Of a stretch of DNA of 64,000 nucleotides, positions 1-8,740 are shown one piece after another (the stretch's first letter is position 1; each line of letters begins with the position of its first letter). The stretch covers positions 1 through 64,000 of the forward strand of contig CAYGKA010000012.1 in the NCBI GenBank assembly GCA_964350445.1, in the 5' to 3' direction. This DNA is from Hwanghaeella sp964350445. Its GTDB lineage: Bacteria; Pseudomonadota; Alphaproteobacteria; UBA8366; Aestuariispiraceae. A model generated the notes under the pieces. That model ran no database searches. It was given only the letters and a program-made list of their open reading frames with translations, and was not told the DNA's origin. The position numbers were made by a program, and so were the translations under genes.

Positions 1-1
1 A

Positions 2-1147
2 ATCGACGCGGTCGGCCGTCATCGCGGCGCCGGTCTGGGCGGCGGCAATGACGAACGCGAGCAGACATTGAACCAGTTGCTGGTCGAGATGGATGGCTTC
101 GAAGCGAATGAAGGCGTCATCCTGATCGCCGCGACCAACCGTCCCGACGTGTTGGATCCCGCCCTGTTGCGTCCCGGCCGTTTCGACCGCCAGGTCATCG
201 TGCCGAACCCCGACATCATTGGGCGTGAGAAGATTCTGCGTGTCCACCTGCGCAAGGTTCCGCAAGCGCCGGATGTCGATGCCAAGACGATTGCGCGCGG
301 CACCCCCGGTTTCTCCGGCGCCGACCTCGCCAATCTGGTGAACGAAGCCGCCTTGCTGGCAGCCCGCCGGAACCGCCGTGTCGTTTCCATGCAGGAATTG
401 GAAGACGCCAAGGACAAGGTCATGCTCGGTACCGAGCGCCGGTCCATGGTGATGACCGAGGACGAGAAGAAGCTGACCGCCTATCACGAAGCGGGCCATG
501 CGGTCGTCATGCTCCACGCGGAAGGCCATGAACCGCTGCACAAGGTGACGATCATCCCGCGCGGACGCGCCTTGGGCGTGACTTTCGCTCTGCCGGAACG
601 CGACAAGCTTTCGCAATCTGAAAAGGAATTGAAGGCGCAGATCACCAGTCTGTTCGGCGGTCGTCTGGCGGAAGAGATGATTTTCGGCAAGGAAAACATC
701 ACCACCGGCGCTGCGCACGATATCCAGCAGGCGACCAAGATCGCCCGCGCGATGGTCACCAAGTTTGGCTATTCGGACAAGCTGGGCCGTTTGCAGTACA
801 GCGAAGACGAACAGGAAGTATTCCTGGGCCACTCGGTAACGCAGCGGAAGCACGTATCCGATGCCACCGCCAAGATCATTGACGAAGAGGTACGTCGTTT
901 CGTCGAGGAAGGCGAAAACCGCGCCCGCGAAATTCTGAATTCCTATTCGAATGAGCTTGAGATGATCGCCCAGGGCTTGTTGGAGTTCGAAACGCTCGAC
1001 CGGAAGGACATCGATCGTCTATTGCGCGGTGAACCGGTCGAACGGGACAATGACAGCGGCGGCTCGCCGGCCGATAGCGGCGGCTGGTCCTCTGTTCCCA
1101 ATACGGGACCGATCGGCAATGCCGACCCGGAACCCGGCCCGGCGTAA
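2..1147 (+). CDS. ftsH: ATP-dependent zinc metalloprotease FtsH, 5'-truncated
   Basis: FtsH is a membrane-anchored AAA+ protease that unfolds and degrades misfolded membrane proteins and short-lived regulators. The window opens inside the AAA domain just after where Walker B should lie: the reading frame is already open at base 2 and reads IDAVGRHRGAGLGGGNDERE. The second region of homology follows (ATNRPDVLDPALLRPGRFDR). The M41 peptidase domain has the zinc motif HEAGH near bases 489-503 and the TTGAAHDIQQAT stretch that holds the third zinc ligand. The C-terminal tail is acidic and Gly/Ser/Pro-rich. About 380 residues are present. The N-terminal transmembrane part and Walker A lie outside the window. 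A strong hairpin follows the stop. ftsH close to glmM is the usual alphaproteobacterial order; here a glycosyltransferase gene lies between them on the other strand. Confidence 0.97.
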   Translation: MDAVGRHRGAGLGGGNDEREQTLNQLLVEMDGFEANEGVILIAATNRPDVLDPALLRPGRFDRQVIVPNPDIIGREKILRVHLRKVPQAPDVDAKTIARGTPGFSGADLANLVNEAALLAARRNRRVVSMQELEDAKDKVMLGTERRSMVMTEDEKKLTAYHEAGHAVVMLHAEGHEPLHKVTIIPRGRALGVTFALPERDKLSQSEKELKAQITSLFGGRLAEEMIFGKENITTGAAHDIQQATKIARAMVTKFGYSDKLGRLQYSEDEQEVFLGHSVTQRKHVSDATAKIIDEEVRRFVEEGENRAREILNSYSNELEMIAQGLLEFETLDRKDIDRLLRGEPVERDNDSGGSPADSGGWSSVPNTGPIGNADPEPGPA

Positions 1148-1170
1148 CCCGGCCAATCGACAAATACCAG

Positions 1171-1205
1171 GAAGGCCCGCCGTTTGGCGGGCCTTTCCAT
1201 TTTCA
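1171..1205 (+). terminator. Rho-independent terminator of ftsH
   Basis: The arms AAGGCCCGCC (1172-1181) and GGCGGGCCTT (1186-1195) form a perfect 10-bp stem with a GTTT loop, followed by TTCCATTTT. It lies 24 bases after the ftsH stop, between ftsH and the convergent membrane gene. Confidence 0.8.
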
Positions 1206-1238
1206 GGGTCGGCTGTTCGTTTTGTTTTGCCGTTTGGT

Positions 1239-2660
1239 TCAGAATGTCAGACGGCGGGCACGGATACGCGGCAATGCCCATAGTCCGACCCCGATGACGA
1301 TCGGGACGGCCGGAAGGATGTAGCGGATTTCCAAGTGGATGAGGCTGTAATAGGCAAACAACGCCATCGTCCCCATCCATAGAGTGAACACGGACAGGTG
1401 GTCCCGGCGGTTCCCGCCTTTCGCGCATCGGATCGGTGCGGCGATCAGGAAGGATGCGAACAGGATCGTCGAAACGATCGCGCCAACCGAATAGATCACC
1501 GCATACAGGACCGTTCCGGCACTTTGGGTCGAGATCGATTTAAAAATCTTGGAGGCGCCCGGAAACAATCGCTGCGCCGTGATCATGTGATGGCCTTCCG
1601 ACACCGCCAGGGCCGGGTTGAACAGCGACCGGATCACGGTAAACCCGAACGCGCGCCCGGCGTTGCGCATCAGGGCCAATGGTTCCGAAAAGGCAGCGTC
1701 GACAAAAACCTTGGTGCCTGCCTCCGCGATCTCAACCGATGTCCAGCCATGCTCCGCCTTAAGGCGTCGGTTCATGAGGTCGATATCGGCATAGTCGTAG
1801 GTCGTCGTCGTTTCCCGGACTGTCCGTGACAGAACGCTGTCATCCGTGAACACATTCGTACCGTGTTGCGCCATCTCGTAGAGGGGTTGGAACGCGACGA
1901 TCTGGGCGCTGGTCGACAGGAAGCGCACTCCGGTCCGATATTGGTTCCACTGCATATAAGTCTGAACCGTGATCACCATCGGCAGGATGAGGGCCAAGGC
2001 CAGGGAGAACCGGTTCGTTCGCGCTTGGCTCAGCCAAACGACGGCGAGCGGCAGGAAAAGAATGGCGATATGCACCCCATTGGCCCGCAACAGGCTCGTC
2101 GCCGCGACGCCGGCGCCGCAAAGAAGGGCGGTGGAGAGGGCAGGGCCGGACTGACCCGGCGCGGGTCGGCCGCTCAAGGTGCAGAGGATCATGATCGCGA
2201 TGCTGGAAAACAAGCTGTCTGGCAGAAGCAGGGGGTCGTAGATCGCCGATTGCCCGACGGCGATCGACAAGCCGCCGATTATCGCGCGTGTTGTTGAACC
2301 GGTAAGGCGATAGACCCATAGTGTCACCATCGCGACGGAGGCCAATGATACCCCGATTTGCAGCCCGACGACCGCATCGCGCCAGGCGTCTGCGGCCACG
2401 ATCTGCGCCAGTGCCAAGACGGCGGGGTATCCGATCATCCGCAAACCCGTAACGGGCGTGGGATCGTCGAAGAACGTGTACTGCCAGGACCAGTCGTCCT
2501 GCATCAGCATCTGGGCGAAAGCCGCGTAAAGTGCTGTGTCGTTGACCGGGACGGGGCCGTAATAGGCCCAAACGGACAGTTTCACGGCCAGAGCAACCGC
2601 GACGGTCAGGGCCATGGCTGCAACGGCGTTCAAGGGCGCCGCCTTGGCGTGCTCTGACAA
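1239..2660 (-). CDS. GT-C type polytopic membrane glycosyltransferase-like protein
   Basis: An integral membrane protein of about 473 residues, if it starts at the TTG at 2660-2658, which follows GGGGAGA by a few bases. The frame stays open further upstream to 2765, but that stretch is Arg-rich and runs into the glmM leader. After a first hydrophobic segment comes a loop reading YYGPVPVNDTALYAAFAQML, with an Asp placed where GT-C enzymes keep a catalytic acid. Then come RMIGYPAVLALAQ, many further hydrophobic segments and a late EIRYILPAVPIVIG. This layout is that of lipid-phosphate-sugar-dependent GT-C transferases (GT39/GT83-like). Acceptor and sugar cannot be predicted. It shares the R-x-x-GYPA-x-LA signature with the N-terminal half of the fusion protein at 50963-53368. 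The family call is moderate and the start uncertain. Confidence 0.65.
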   Translation of the reverse strand: MSEHAKAAPLNAVAAMALTVAVALAVKLSVWAYYGPVPVNDTALYAAFAQMLMQDDWSWQYTFFDDPTPVTGLRMIGYPAVLALAQIVAADAWRDAVVGLQIGVSLASVAMVTLWVYRLTGSTTRAIIGGLSIAVGQSAIYDPLLLPDSLFSSIAIMILCTLSGRPAPGQSGPALSTALLCGAGVAATSLLRANGVHIAILFLPLAVVWLSQARTNRFSLALALILPMVITVQTYMQWNQYRTGVRFLSTSAQIVAFQPLYEMAQHGTNVFTDDSVLSRTVRETTTTYDYADIDLMNRRLKAEHGWTSVEIAEAGTKVFVDAAFSEPLALMRNAGRAFGFTVIRSLFNPALAVSEGHHMITAQRLFPGASKIFKSISTQSAGTVLYAVIYSVGAIVSTILFASFLIAAPIRCAKGGNRRDHLSVFTLWMGTMALFAYYSLIHLEIRYILPAVPIVIGVGLWALPRIRARRLTF

Positions 2661-2843
2661 AACACTCTCCCCAAATCCGTACCGCGTCGACCTCAACCGA
2701 CGATGCCGCGCACCGCGCGGCGGCGCAAGGGCCCGGATCGTCAGGACGTGTACCGGCCAATTCAAGGAGCCCGCCGACCCGCGCCGAAAACCCTCATGGC
2801 GGAGACGCTTGCAACCTCACCGACTGTGAACTATCCGTGCTGT

Positions 2844-4181
2844 ATGACTAGGAATTATTTCGGTACCGATGGTATGCGCGGTACGGCCAACCGGGACCCG
2901 ATCACCCCGGAGATCATATTGCGGCTTGCCATGGCGGCGGGACAGCGTTTCAGGCGCGGCCCGCATCGGCATCTTGTGGTCATCGGCAAGGATACGCGGC
3001 TGTCGGGCTACATGCTCGAACCGGCGCTCACCTCCGGTTTCATTTCAATGGGGATGGACGTCGTGTTGGTCGGGCCGATGCCGACACCGGCGATCGGGAT
3101 GCTGACGACGTCCCTCCGCGCCGACCTGGGGGTGATGATTTCGGCCTCGCACAATCCGTATCAGGACAACGGCATCAAGCTGTTCGGTCCGGACGGGTTC
3201 AAATTGTCCGATGCCGAGGAAACGGCGATAGAACGGCTGATGGACAACGGCTCGTTCGAACTGGCGGACCCGGCGAAACTGGGCCGGGCAAAACGCCTTG
3301 AAGATGCCGGCGGCCGGTATATCGAAGCCGTCAAACGAACCTTCCCGGCAAACCTCCGGCTCGACGGTCTCAAGATCGTCGTCGATTGCGCCCATGGGGC
3401 ATCTTACAAGACGGCACCGGCGGTCCTGTTCGAATTGGGGGCGGAAGTCGTGCCGGTGGCGGTCGAGCCTGACGGGACCAACATCAACCGCGACTGCGGC
3501 GCCACGGCGACGCGCACCATGTGCGAACAGGTCGTGGCCCATGGCGCGGATCTCGGCATCGCGCTGGACGGGGACGCGGACCGTGTGATCATCGCCGATG
3601 AGCACGGGCATGTCGTCGACGGCGACCAGGTTATGGCGGTCATTGCGTCTTCCTGGGCCAAGACCGGCAGGCTGCGCGGCAATTTGGTGGCGACCGTGAT
3701 GTCCAACCTGGGTCTCGAACGTATCCTTCAATCCCAGGGCATCGGGCTGACGCGGACCGCGGTCGGCGACCGTTACGTGGTGGAGGCGATGCGCCGCGAC
3801 GGCTGCAATCTGGGTGGCGAGCAGTCCGGCCATGTGATTTTGAGCGATTATGCGACCACCGGCGACGGGCTCGTCGCTGCCTTGCAGGTCCTGGCCGTGC
3901 TGGTCGGGTCGGACCAACCTATGAGCAGGCTCGGCCGGGTTTTCGAACCGGTGCCGCAACTGTTGAAGAACGTACGCTACGACGGCGGTGCGCCATTGAC
4001 CGCCAGCGCCGTTCAGGCGGCGATTGCCGACGGGGAAAACCGGCTGGGTGCGACCGGCCGATTGGTCATTCGTCCGTCCGGAACGGAACCGGTGATCCGC
4101 GTCATGGCCGAAGGGGATGATCGTACATTGGTCACGGCTGTCGTCGACGATATCTGCAAAGTGATCGGCGAAAGCGCTTAA
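2844..4181 (+). CDS. glmM: Phosphoglucosamine mutase
   Basis: Converts glucosamine-6-phosphate to glucosamine-1-phosphate on the way to UDP-GlcNAc, the precursor of peptidoglycan and lipid A. From the ATG at 2844 the protein is 445 residues, the normal family length, and begins MTRNYFGTDGMRG as GlmM does. In-frame starts further upstream (2703, 2796) would add an Arg-rich tail not seen in the family. The phosphoserine loop is ISASHNPYQDNG with Ser102. The metal loop is ALDGDADRVI and the C-terminal phosphate-binding loop RPSGTEPVIRVM. No good Shine-Dalgarno precedes the start. It converges with the MocR gene downstream, 17 bases away. Confidence 0.95.
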   Translation: MTRNYFGTDGMRGTANRDPITPEIILRLAMAAGQRFRRGPHRHLVVIGKDTRLSGYMLEPALTSGFISMGMDVVLVGPMPTPAIGMLTTSLRADLGVMISASHNPYQDNGIKLFGPDGFKLSDAEETAIERLMDNGSFELADPAKLGRAKRLEDAGGRYIEAVKRTFPANLRLDGLKIVVDCAHGASYKTAPAVLFELGAEVVPVAVEPDGTNINRDCGATATRTMCEQVVAHGADLGIALDGDADRVIIADEHGHVVDGDQVMAVIASSWAKTGRLRGNLVATVMSNLGLERILQSQGIGLTRTAVGDRYVVEAMRRDGCNLGGEQSGHVILSDYATTGDGLVAALQVLAVLVGSDQPMSRLGRVFEPVPQLLKNVRYDGGAPLTASAVQAAIADGENRLGATGRLVIRPSGTEPVIRVMAEGDDRTLVTAVVDDICKVIGESA

Positions 4182-4198
4182 CGAATCCTCGTATTCGC

Positions 4199-5710
4199 CT
4201 ACAGAACCTGTGCCGCTTCGACCCGTGTCGTGCCGTTGAGAAGATTGAGAAGGGCGTCGAGCCCGTCGCGCAGTCTGTTTCTGTGGCGTGGCGGGCAGAA
4301 GGACAGGCGGATCGCATGCGGGGTTTCGCCGCCGCCGACCATGAAGGAATCCGTCGGGGGTAGGATGACGCCTTGGTTCTGTGCCTCGGCGACGAATTCG
4401 CCGACACGCCAGGGGCTGGGCAAGGTGATCCAGGCATGAAGGGCGCCCCGCGGGCAGGTCACGTCGCAGCCGTTGAAGGCGTCCAAGACCATCGTGCGCC
4501 GGACCTCGATCTCCCGCAGATGGGAATCCAGAATACGGTCCGCCGCGCCATTCTCAATCCAACGCGCCGCAATTTCCGCCGTAAACGGGGAAGCCATCCA
4601 ACTGCTGGTTCTTACGGCCGCAGCGATCTGGCCGGTCTGACGCCTTGGTCCGTGAATGAAGCCGACGCGCAGGCCCGGCGCCAAAGTCTTGGAAACGCTG
4701 CAGACATAATAGGCGATATCGTCGGGCAGATAGGATGACAGCGCGGGGGGCGATCCCTTGGCCAGCATGCCGAAAATATCGTCCTCCAGCACCGGCAGGC
4801 CGTGCCGCGCGGCTATTTCGGCGATCTCCTGCCGGCGCGCATCCGACATGATGGCGTTTGTGGGGTTCTGCAAAGTCGGAACCGTATAGAGCGCCGCGAT
4901 CTTCTGCTGCCGGCAGAGTGCATCCAATGCTTCGGGGACAAGGCCTTCATCGTCCAGCACGACCGGTGCGATGCGCAGGCCCAGCATCCCGGCTATGGCC
5001 TTGATCCCGGGGTAGGAGAGTGCCTCGGCGGCAATGGTGTCTCCGGTCCGTGTGATTGCGGACAACGTCGCCAGGACTCCGTTATGGGCGCCGGCGGATA
5101 CGACGATGTTCTCGCCGTCCGCCTTGACGCCTTGTCGGCCGATCCAGGCGGCGCCCGCATCACGGTGGCGCTTCAGCCCCGCATGCGGCTGATAGGACAG
5201 CATCTCCGCCAAGATCGGGTCGGCGGCAAGTTCGGTCATCGTCCGGGACGTTTCCAGGCAGTCCGCGCCGAGCGGCGGATAGTCGTGGTTCAGGCGGATG
5301 GGCCCGCTTTCCCTTGCCGAGGGGCCTGCGTCGGGCGTCCAATCCGCGATCGCATCCATTGCCGGGGACATATCCCGCTGACCCTGGTTGCTCTCCAGAC
5401 TTGGCGAGTGCCATTGGTTCGCGATCCCGCGGCCGTCACGGTGGCGGCTTTCATCCTCTTCGCGGATATAGGTTCCCCGGCCGACCTCGCCGCCCAGCAA
5501 CCCGCGTTTCTCCGCCTCGGCATAAGCGCGGGATATTGTGCCGACCGTGCAGTCCAACGCCCAGGCAAGCTCACGCTGCGGCGGCAGCCGGTCGCCGGGT
5601 TTGAGCACGCCGTCCGCAACCGCATGGGCGATCTTGAAGGCGATGGCTTTGTATTTCGGGCCGGGCGCCGACTCTACGCCGCTCAGCCAAGGGGGAATTG
5701 AAATTGTCAT
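4199..5710 (-). CDS. MocR-family (GntR) PLP-dependent transcriptional regulator
   Basis: A 503-residue chimeric regulator: an N-terminal GntR winged helix (about residues 15-85, including KPGDRLPPQRELAWALDC) joined by a linker of about 80 residues to a class I aminotransferase-like domain. The PLP lysine motif reads SVSKTLAPGLRVGF. Regulators of this type bind PLP or an aldimine and control amine, amino-acid or vitamin B6 genes. The start codon sits inside a perfect palindrome (5704-5718), so the gene is probably autoregulated. It is divergent from a DUF1127 gene and lies next to a cluster of PLP enzymes, which are its likely targets. The exact effector is unknown. Confidence 0.9.
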   Translation of the reverse strand: MTISIPPWLSGVESAPGPKYKAIAFKIAHAVADGVLKPGDRLPPQRELAWALDCTVGTISRAYAEAEKRGLLGGEVGRGTYIREEDESRHRDGRGIANQWHSPSLESNQGQRDMSPAMDAIADWTPDAGPSARESGPIRLNHDYPPLGADCLETSRTMTELAADPILAEMLSYQPHAGLKRHRDAGAAWIGRQGVKADGENIVVSAGAHNGVLATLSAITRTGDTIAAEALSYPGIKAIAGMLGLRIAPVVLDDEGLVPEALDALCRQQKIAALYTVPTLQNPTNAIMSDARRQEIAEIAARHGLPVLEDDIFGMLAKGSPPALSSYLPDDIAYYVCSVSKTLAPGLRVGFIHGPRRQTGQIAAAVRTSSWMASPFTAEIAARWIENGAADRILDSHLREIEVRRTMVLDAFNGCDVTCPRGALHAWITLPSPWRVGEFVAEAQNQGVILPPTDSFMVGGGETPHAIRLSFCPPRHRNRLRDGLDALLNLLNGTTRVEAAQVL

Positions 5711-5718
5711 GGTGACAA
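5704..5718. promoter_or_regulatory. Palindromic operator overlapping the MocR start codon
   Basis: TTGTCA-TGG-TGACAA is a perfect inverted repeat that contains the CAT (reverse-strand ATG) of the MocR gene. Related half-sites stand in the same intergenic region: TTGTCA at 5741-5746, and TATTGTTACC at 5781-5790, which matches the reverse complement of 5711-5720 (TATTGTCACC) at 9 of 10 positions. This suggests binding by the MocR protein and control of both divergent genes. Confidence 0.5.
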
Positions 5719-5815
5719 TATTAGAATTGACGGGTTCAATTTGTCAACATATTTCTCAATGCACCCGATCAATTCAGGGTTATTGTTACCATTCTCGAGG
5801 CAAAGGAGAAATTGT

Positions 5816-6025
5816 ATGCGTACAATTTGGATCATGCCGGGATGGTTGGGCTTAATTGTTCCGCCATCCGGGCGATTGGATATCGTCGCGGTGCTACGTT
5901 GCTGGTGGGAGCGCCGCGTGCAACGCGTAGCCTTGGCGGAACTGGATAAACGCATGTTGGACGATATCGGCGTTAACGTGGCCGAGCAGCGGCGTGAGGT
6001 GAACAAGCCGTTCTGGGTTCAATAG
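5816..6025 (+). CDS. DUF1127 small protein
   Basis: A 69-residue basic protein. The ATG at 5816 follows AAGGAG by 6-7 bases. The C-terminal half carries the DUF1127 (YjiS-like) pattern: an RRVQRVALAELDKRMLDDIG helix, then VNVAEQRREVNKPFW. Proteins of this family are short, Arg-rich and often sit beside GntR/MocR regulators. In some alphaproteobacteria they affect RNA turnover and phosphate or carbon metabolism. The N-terminus (IWIMPGWLGLIV) is hydrophobic and longer than the minimal domain. Divergent from the MocR gene, with a shared operator region. Confidence 0.85.
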   Translation: MRTIWIMPGWLGLIVPPSGRLDIVAVLRCWWERRVQRVALAELDKRMLDDIGVNVAEQRREVNKPFWVQ

Positions 6026-6116
6026 AGAACGGATTAGGGGCTAAAGTTCGAGCGGCCGGGCAGGGACCCCTGAAATTATTCCGCCGGCGCTCGAAAGTGC
6101 CCCAGGCTCGGAGAAA

Positions 6117-6178
6117 TCCGGCCGGGTTGCGGCGGGCCGGAATGTTTGCATCCGGCCCAGCCGCCGATCCCGCGGCTG
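6117..6178 (+). repeat. Two hairpins in the leader of the dehydratase gene
   Basis: The first has arms TCCGGCC (6117-6123) and GGCCGGA (6135-6141). The second has arms CAGCCGC (6158-6164) and GCGGCTG (6172-6178). They lie in the 200-base gap between the DUF1127 gene and the threonine-dehydratase-like gene. No long T-run follows. They could end transcription of the small gene or fold the downstream leader. Confidence 0.35.
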
Positions 6179-6225
6179 TGATTGAGTAAAAATCTGCTTG
6201 GAACCCGTAAGAAGAGAGGGAAGTC

Positions 6226-7212
6226 ATGACCATTGTTTCGAAACAGAAGCTCGAAGAAGCGGCCGAACTGGTCTACGGCGTGTTCAAGGGAACACCGCAA
6301 TACAATTGGCCCCTACTGTCCAAGCATTGCGGTCTGGAGGTTTGGGTAAAGCACGAAAACCATACGCCTATTGGCGCCTTCAAGGTGCGCGGCGGCCTGG
6401 TTTTCATGACCGATTACAAAAAGGGCGGCGGGACCGCGGGGGTCATCACCGCGACGCGCGGCAATCATGGCCAGTCGATCGCCCTTGCCGCATCGCGGGT
6501 GGGTTTGAAATCCACCATCGTGGTGCCGGAAGGCAACAGCGTTGAAAAGAACGCCGCGATGAAGGCGTTCGGCGGCGAGTTGGTCGTCCATGGCCATGAT
6601 TTTCAAGCCGCCGCCGAATACGCCGCGGCACGGGCGCAGGACGAGGGGTTGGCCATGGTGCCGTCCTTCGACAGCCGCTTGGTGCAGGGTGTCGGCACTT
6701 ACGGTATGGAATTCTTCGCGAATGCGCCCGACTTGGACCGCGTCTATGTACCGATCGGTCTGGGGTCGGGCATCTGCGGTGTTGTTTCCGCGCGCGATGC
6801 GCTGGGCCTGAAGACGAAGGTCTACGGCGTGGTGATGGAAGGGGCGCCGGCCTACGGACTGTCCTTCAAGGCGGGGCAGGCGGTCTCCACCAATACGGCC
6901 GAGACGATCGCCGACGGCATGGCCTGCCGAGTGCCGGTTCCCGAAGCGGTCGAGACGATCTGCAAGAGCGTGGAGGACATCGTCATGGTCAGCGATGAAG
7001 ACGTCAAACATGCGATGCGGGTCTATTATTCGCATACCCATAACATCGCGGAAGGGGCGGGCGCCGCGCCCTTGGCCGCCATGCTGAAGGATAGAGGCGC
7101 GCTGCAAGGCAAACGCGCCGGCGTCGTCCTGTCAGGGGGAAACATCGATATGTCGCTCTTCATGAGCGTGTTGTCGGAAGCCGACCCGGCCGCCGCTCCG
7201 ATCTGGATATAA
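6226..7212 (+). CDS. Threonine dehydratase-like PLP-dependent ammonia-lyase
   Basis: A 328-residue fold-type II PLP enzyme, the length of catabolic threonine/serine dehydratases without an ACT regulatory domain. The PLP lysine is in GAFKVRGG (Lys53). A RGNHGQS loop and a glycine-rich GLGSGICG phosphate-binding loop are present. The usual reaction is deamination of threonine, serine or 3-hydroxyaspartate to a 2-oxo acid. The start is supported by AGAGAGGGAAG just upstream. It is the first gene of a probable unit with a PLP decarboxylase, PhzF and GNAT genes behind the MocR/DUF1127 pair, so its real substrate may be a less common hydroxy-amino acid. Activity class firm, substrate not. Confidence 0.82.
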   Translation: MTIVSKQKLEEAAELVYGVFKGTPQYNWPLLSKHCGLEVWVKHENHTPIGAFKVRGGLVFMTDYKKGGGTAGVITATRGNHGQSIALAASRVGLKSTIVVPEGNSVEKNAAMKAFGGELVVHGHDFQAAAEYAAARAQDEGLAMVPSFDSRLVQGVGTYGMEFFANAPDLDRVYVPIGLGSGICGVVSARDALGLKTKVYGVVMEGAPAYGLSFKAGQAVSTNTAETIADGMACRVPVPEAVETICKSVEDIVMVSDEDVKHAMRVYYSHTHNIAEGAGAAPLAAMLKDRGALQGKRAGVVLSGGNIDMSLFMSVLSEADPAAAPIWI

Positions 7213-7294
7213 ACCGGGAAAGTCGGCGTAGGTCTGGCTCAAGCTGCGCGTACCGATAAAACATAACGCAATTTTTGAAAAATGGGGGATTCCC

Positions 7295-8740
7295 ATGTCA
7301 CGCATGCATGCGGATTATGACGCATTGCCGGAGCTGTTGGCGGAGGCACGCCGTCTTGCACTCGATTTTCACGCGGGTCTGAAGGACCGTCCCGTGGGCG
7401 CGCCGGATACGCGCATTGCGCAGCAAGAACTGCGGGACGCCGGCGTCGGCGGGCTCGCTGCGTTGAAGGAGTACGAGGACTCCGTGGCGCCGCGTTTGAG
7501 CGGCAGCGCCGGTCCGCGCTATTTCGGTTTTGTCACCGGGGGGGCTACGCCGGCGGCGCTCGCCGCGGATTGGTTGGTCTCCTCCACGGATCAGAATTCA
7601 CCCGATCCGGGCGACTCGATCGGGCCCGCGCTTGGCCACCAGACGATTGCCATGATGGCAGATCTTTTCGGGCTGCCGTATCGGCAGGGCGGCGGAAAGG
7701 CAGGGTTCGACGGCACCTTCACGACAGGGGCGATCGGGGCGAACTATCTCGGTGCGGCATGCTTCCGTGAATGGGCCGGCCGGTTGAACGGTCTGGAAGT
7801 GACGCGGGACGGTATGGGCGACCTGCTCCAGCCAGGCGCGGTAGAAGTCTTTTCCGCATCGCCGCATGTGACAATGGTCAAGGCGCTGGGCGTTCTCGGT
7901 TTCGGACGCAAGGGCTATACCGATATCGGCAAGCTTAAGGGGCGGGAGGCGATGGACGTCGTCGCTCTCGACCGGGCGCTGTCCGCCAGCGGCGCGCGGG
8001 CAAAGGTCGTGATCGCCAGCGCGGGTATTGTCTCGACCGGCGATTTCGAAGACCTGGAGGCGATTGCCGACCTGTGCGACCGGCATGAGGCATGGCTGCA
8101 TGTCGACGGCGCTTTCGGGCTTTTCGCCCGCTGTTCGCCGCGGCTGGCCTTCTTGGGGAAGGGCATGGAACGGGCGGACTCGATCACGACCGACTGTCAT
8201 AAATGGCTGAACGTGCCCTACGACTGCGGCCTGTTCTTCACCCGCCATATCGATCTGCTGGAAACCGCGATGCTGCTGACCGCGCCCTATTTGGAAATGG
8301 ACGGTGTGGTGCCCAGTTTCATCAACCGGACGATGGAAAGCTCTCAGCGGTTCCGGGCGCTTCCGGTTTGGATGAGCCTGAAGGCCTATGGCCGGGACGG
8401 CGTGCGGGAGATCGTCGAGCGGACCTGCGACTTGGCGGCGGATTTGGCTGCGCGGATCGACGCGCTGGCGGGATATGAGCTGTTGGCCCCGGTCCGGCTG
8501 AACATCGTGATGTTCCGCGGCCTGCTGGGCGACGATGCGGCGTCGAATGCAGGCCAGAAGGCATTGATGGAGGCGATCAACGCAACCGGAAAAGTCTATC
8601 TGACGCCGGGTATGCTGTACGGAAAATCCGGGATTCGAGCCGCCTTCAGCAACTGGATGACCGGGCCGGGGGACATCGACATTGTCGTCGCCGCCCTCAA
8701 GGAAGCCCATGCGAAGAGCGTGACCGAGGGGAACAAGTAA
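7295..8740 (+). CDS. Group II PLP-dependent amino-acid decarboxylase family protein
   Basis: A 481-residue protein of the aromatic-L-amino-acid/glutamate decarboxylase superfamily. The PLP lysine is Lys303 in DCHKWLNVPYDCG. The cofactor Asp is in LHVDGAFG (Asp271), and a conserved RYFGFVTGGATPAA lies in the N-terminal part. The stop codon abuts the ATG of the PhzF gene, so the two are co-translated. The family includes decarboxylases, aldehyde synthases and a few lyases acting on amino acids. Nothing in the sequence fixes the substrate. Context (dehydratase upstream, PhzF and GNAT downstream) suggests a small amine- or amino-acid-modifying pathway. Confidence 0.82.
   Translation: MSRMHADYDALPELLAEARRLALDFHAGLKDRPVGAPDTRIAQQELRDAGVGGLAALKEYEDSVAPRLSGSAGPRYFGFVTGGATPAALAADWLVSSTDQNSPDPGDSIGPALGHQTIAMMADLFGLPYRQGGGKAGFDGTFTTGAIGANYLGAACFREWAGRLNGLEVTRDGMGDLLQPGAVEVFSASPHVTMVKALGVLGFGRKGYTDIGKLKGREAMDVVALDRALSASGARAKVVIASAGIVSTGDFEDLEAIADLCDRHEAWLHVDGAFGLFARCSPRLAFLGKGMERADSITTDCHKWLNVPYDCGLFFTRHIDLLETAMLLTAPYLEMDGVVPSFINRTMESSQRFRALPVWMSLKAYGRDGVREIVERTCDLAADLAARIDALAGYELLAPVRLNIVMFRGLLGDDAASNAGQKALMEAINATGKVYLTPGMLYGKSGIRAAFSNWMTGPGDIDIVVAALKEAHAKSVTEGNK

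Noticed and set aside
2703..2843. A longer GlmM N-terminus from 2703 or 2796
   Set aside because: The extra residues are Arg-rich and absent from the family; GlmM begins one or two residues before the Y-F-G-T-D-G motif, which fits 2844.
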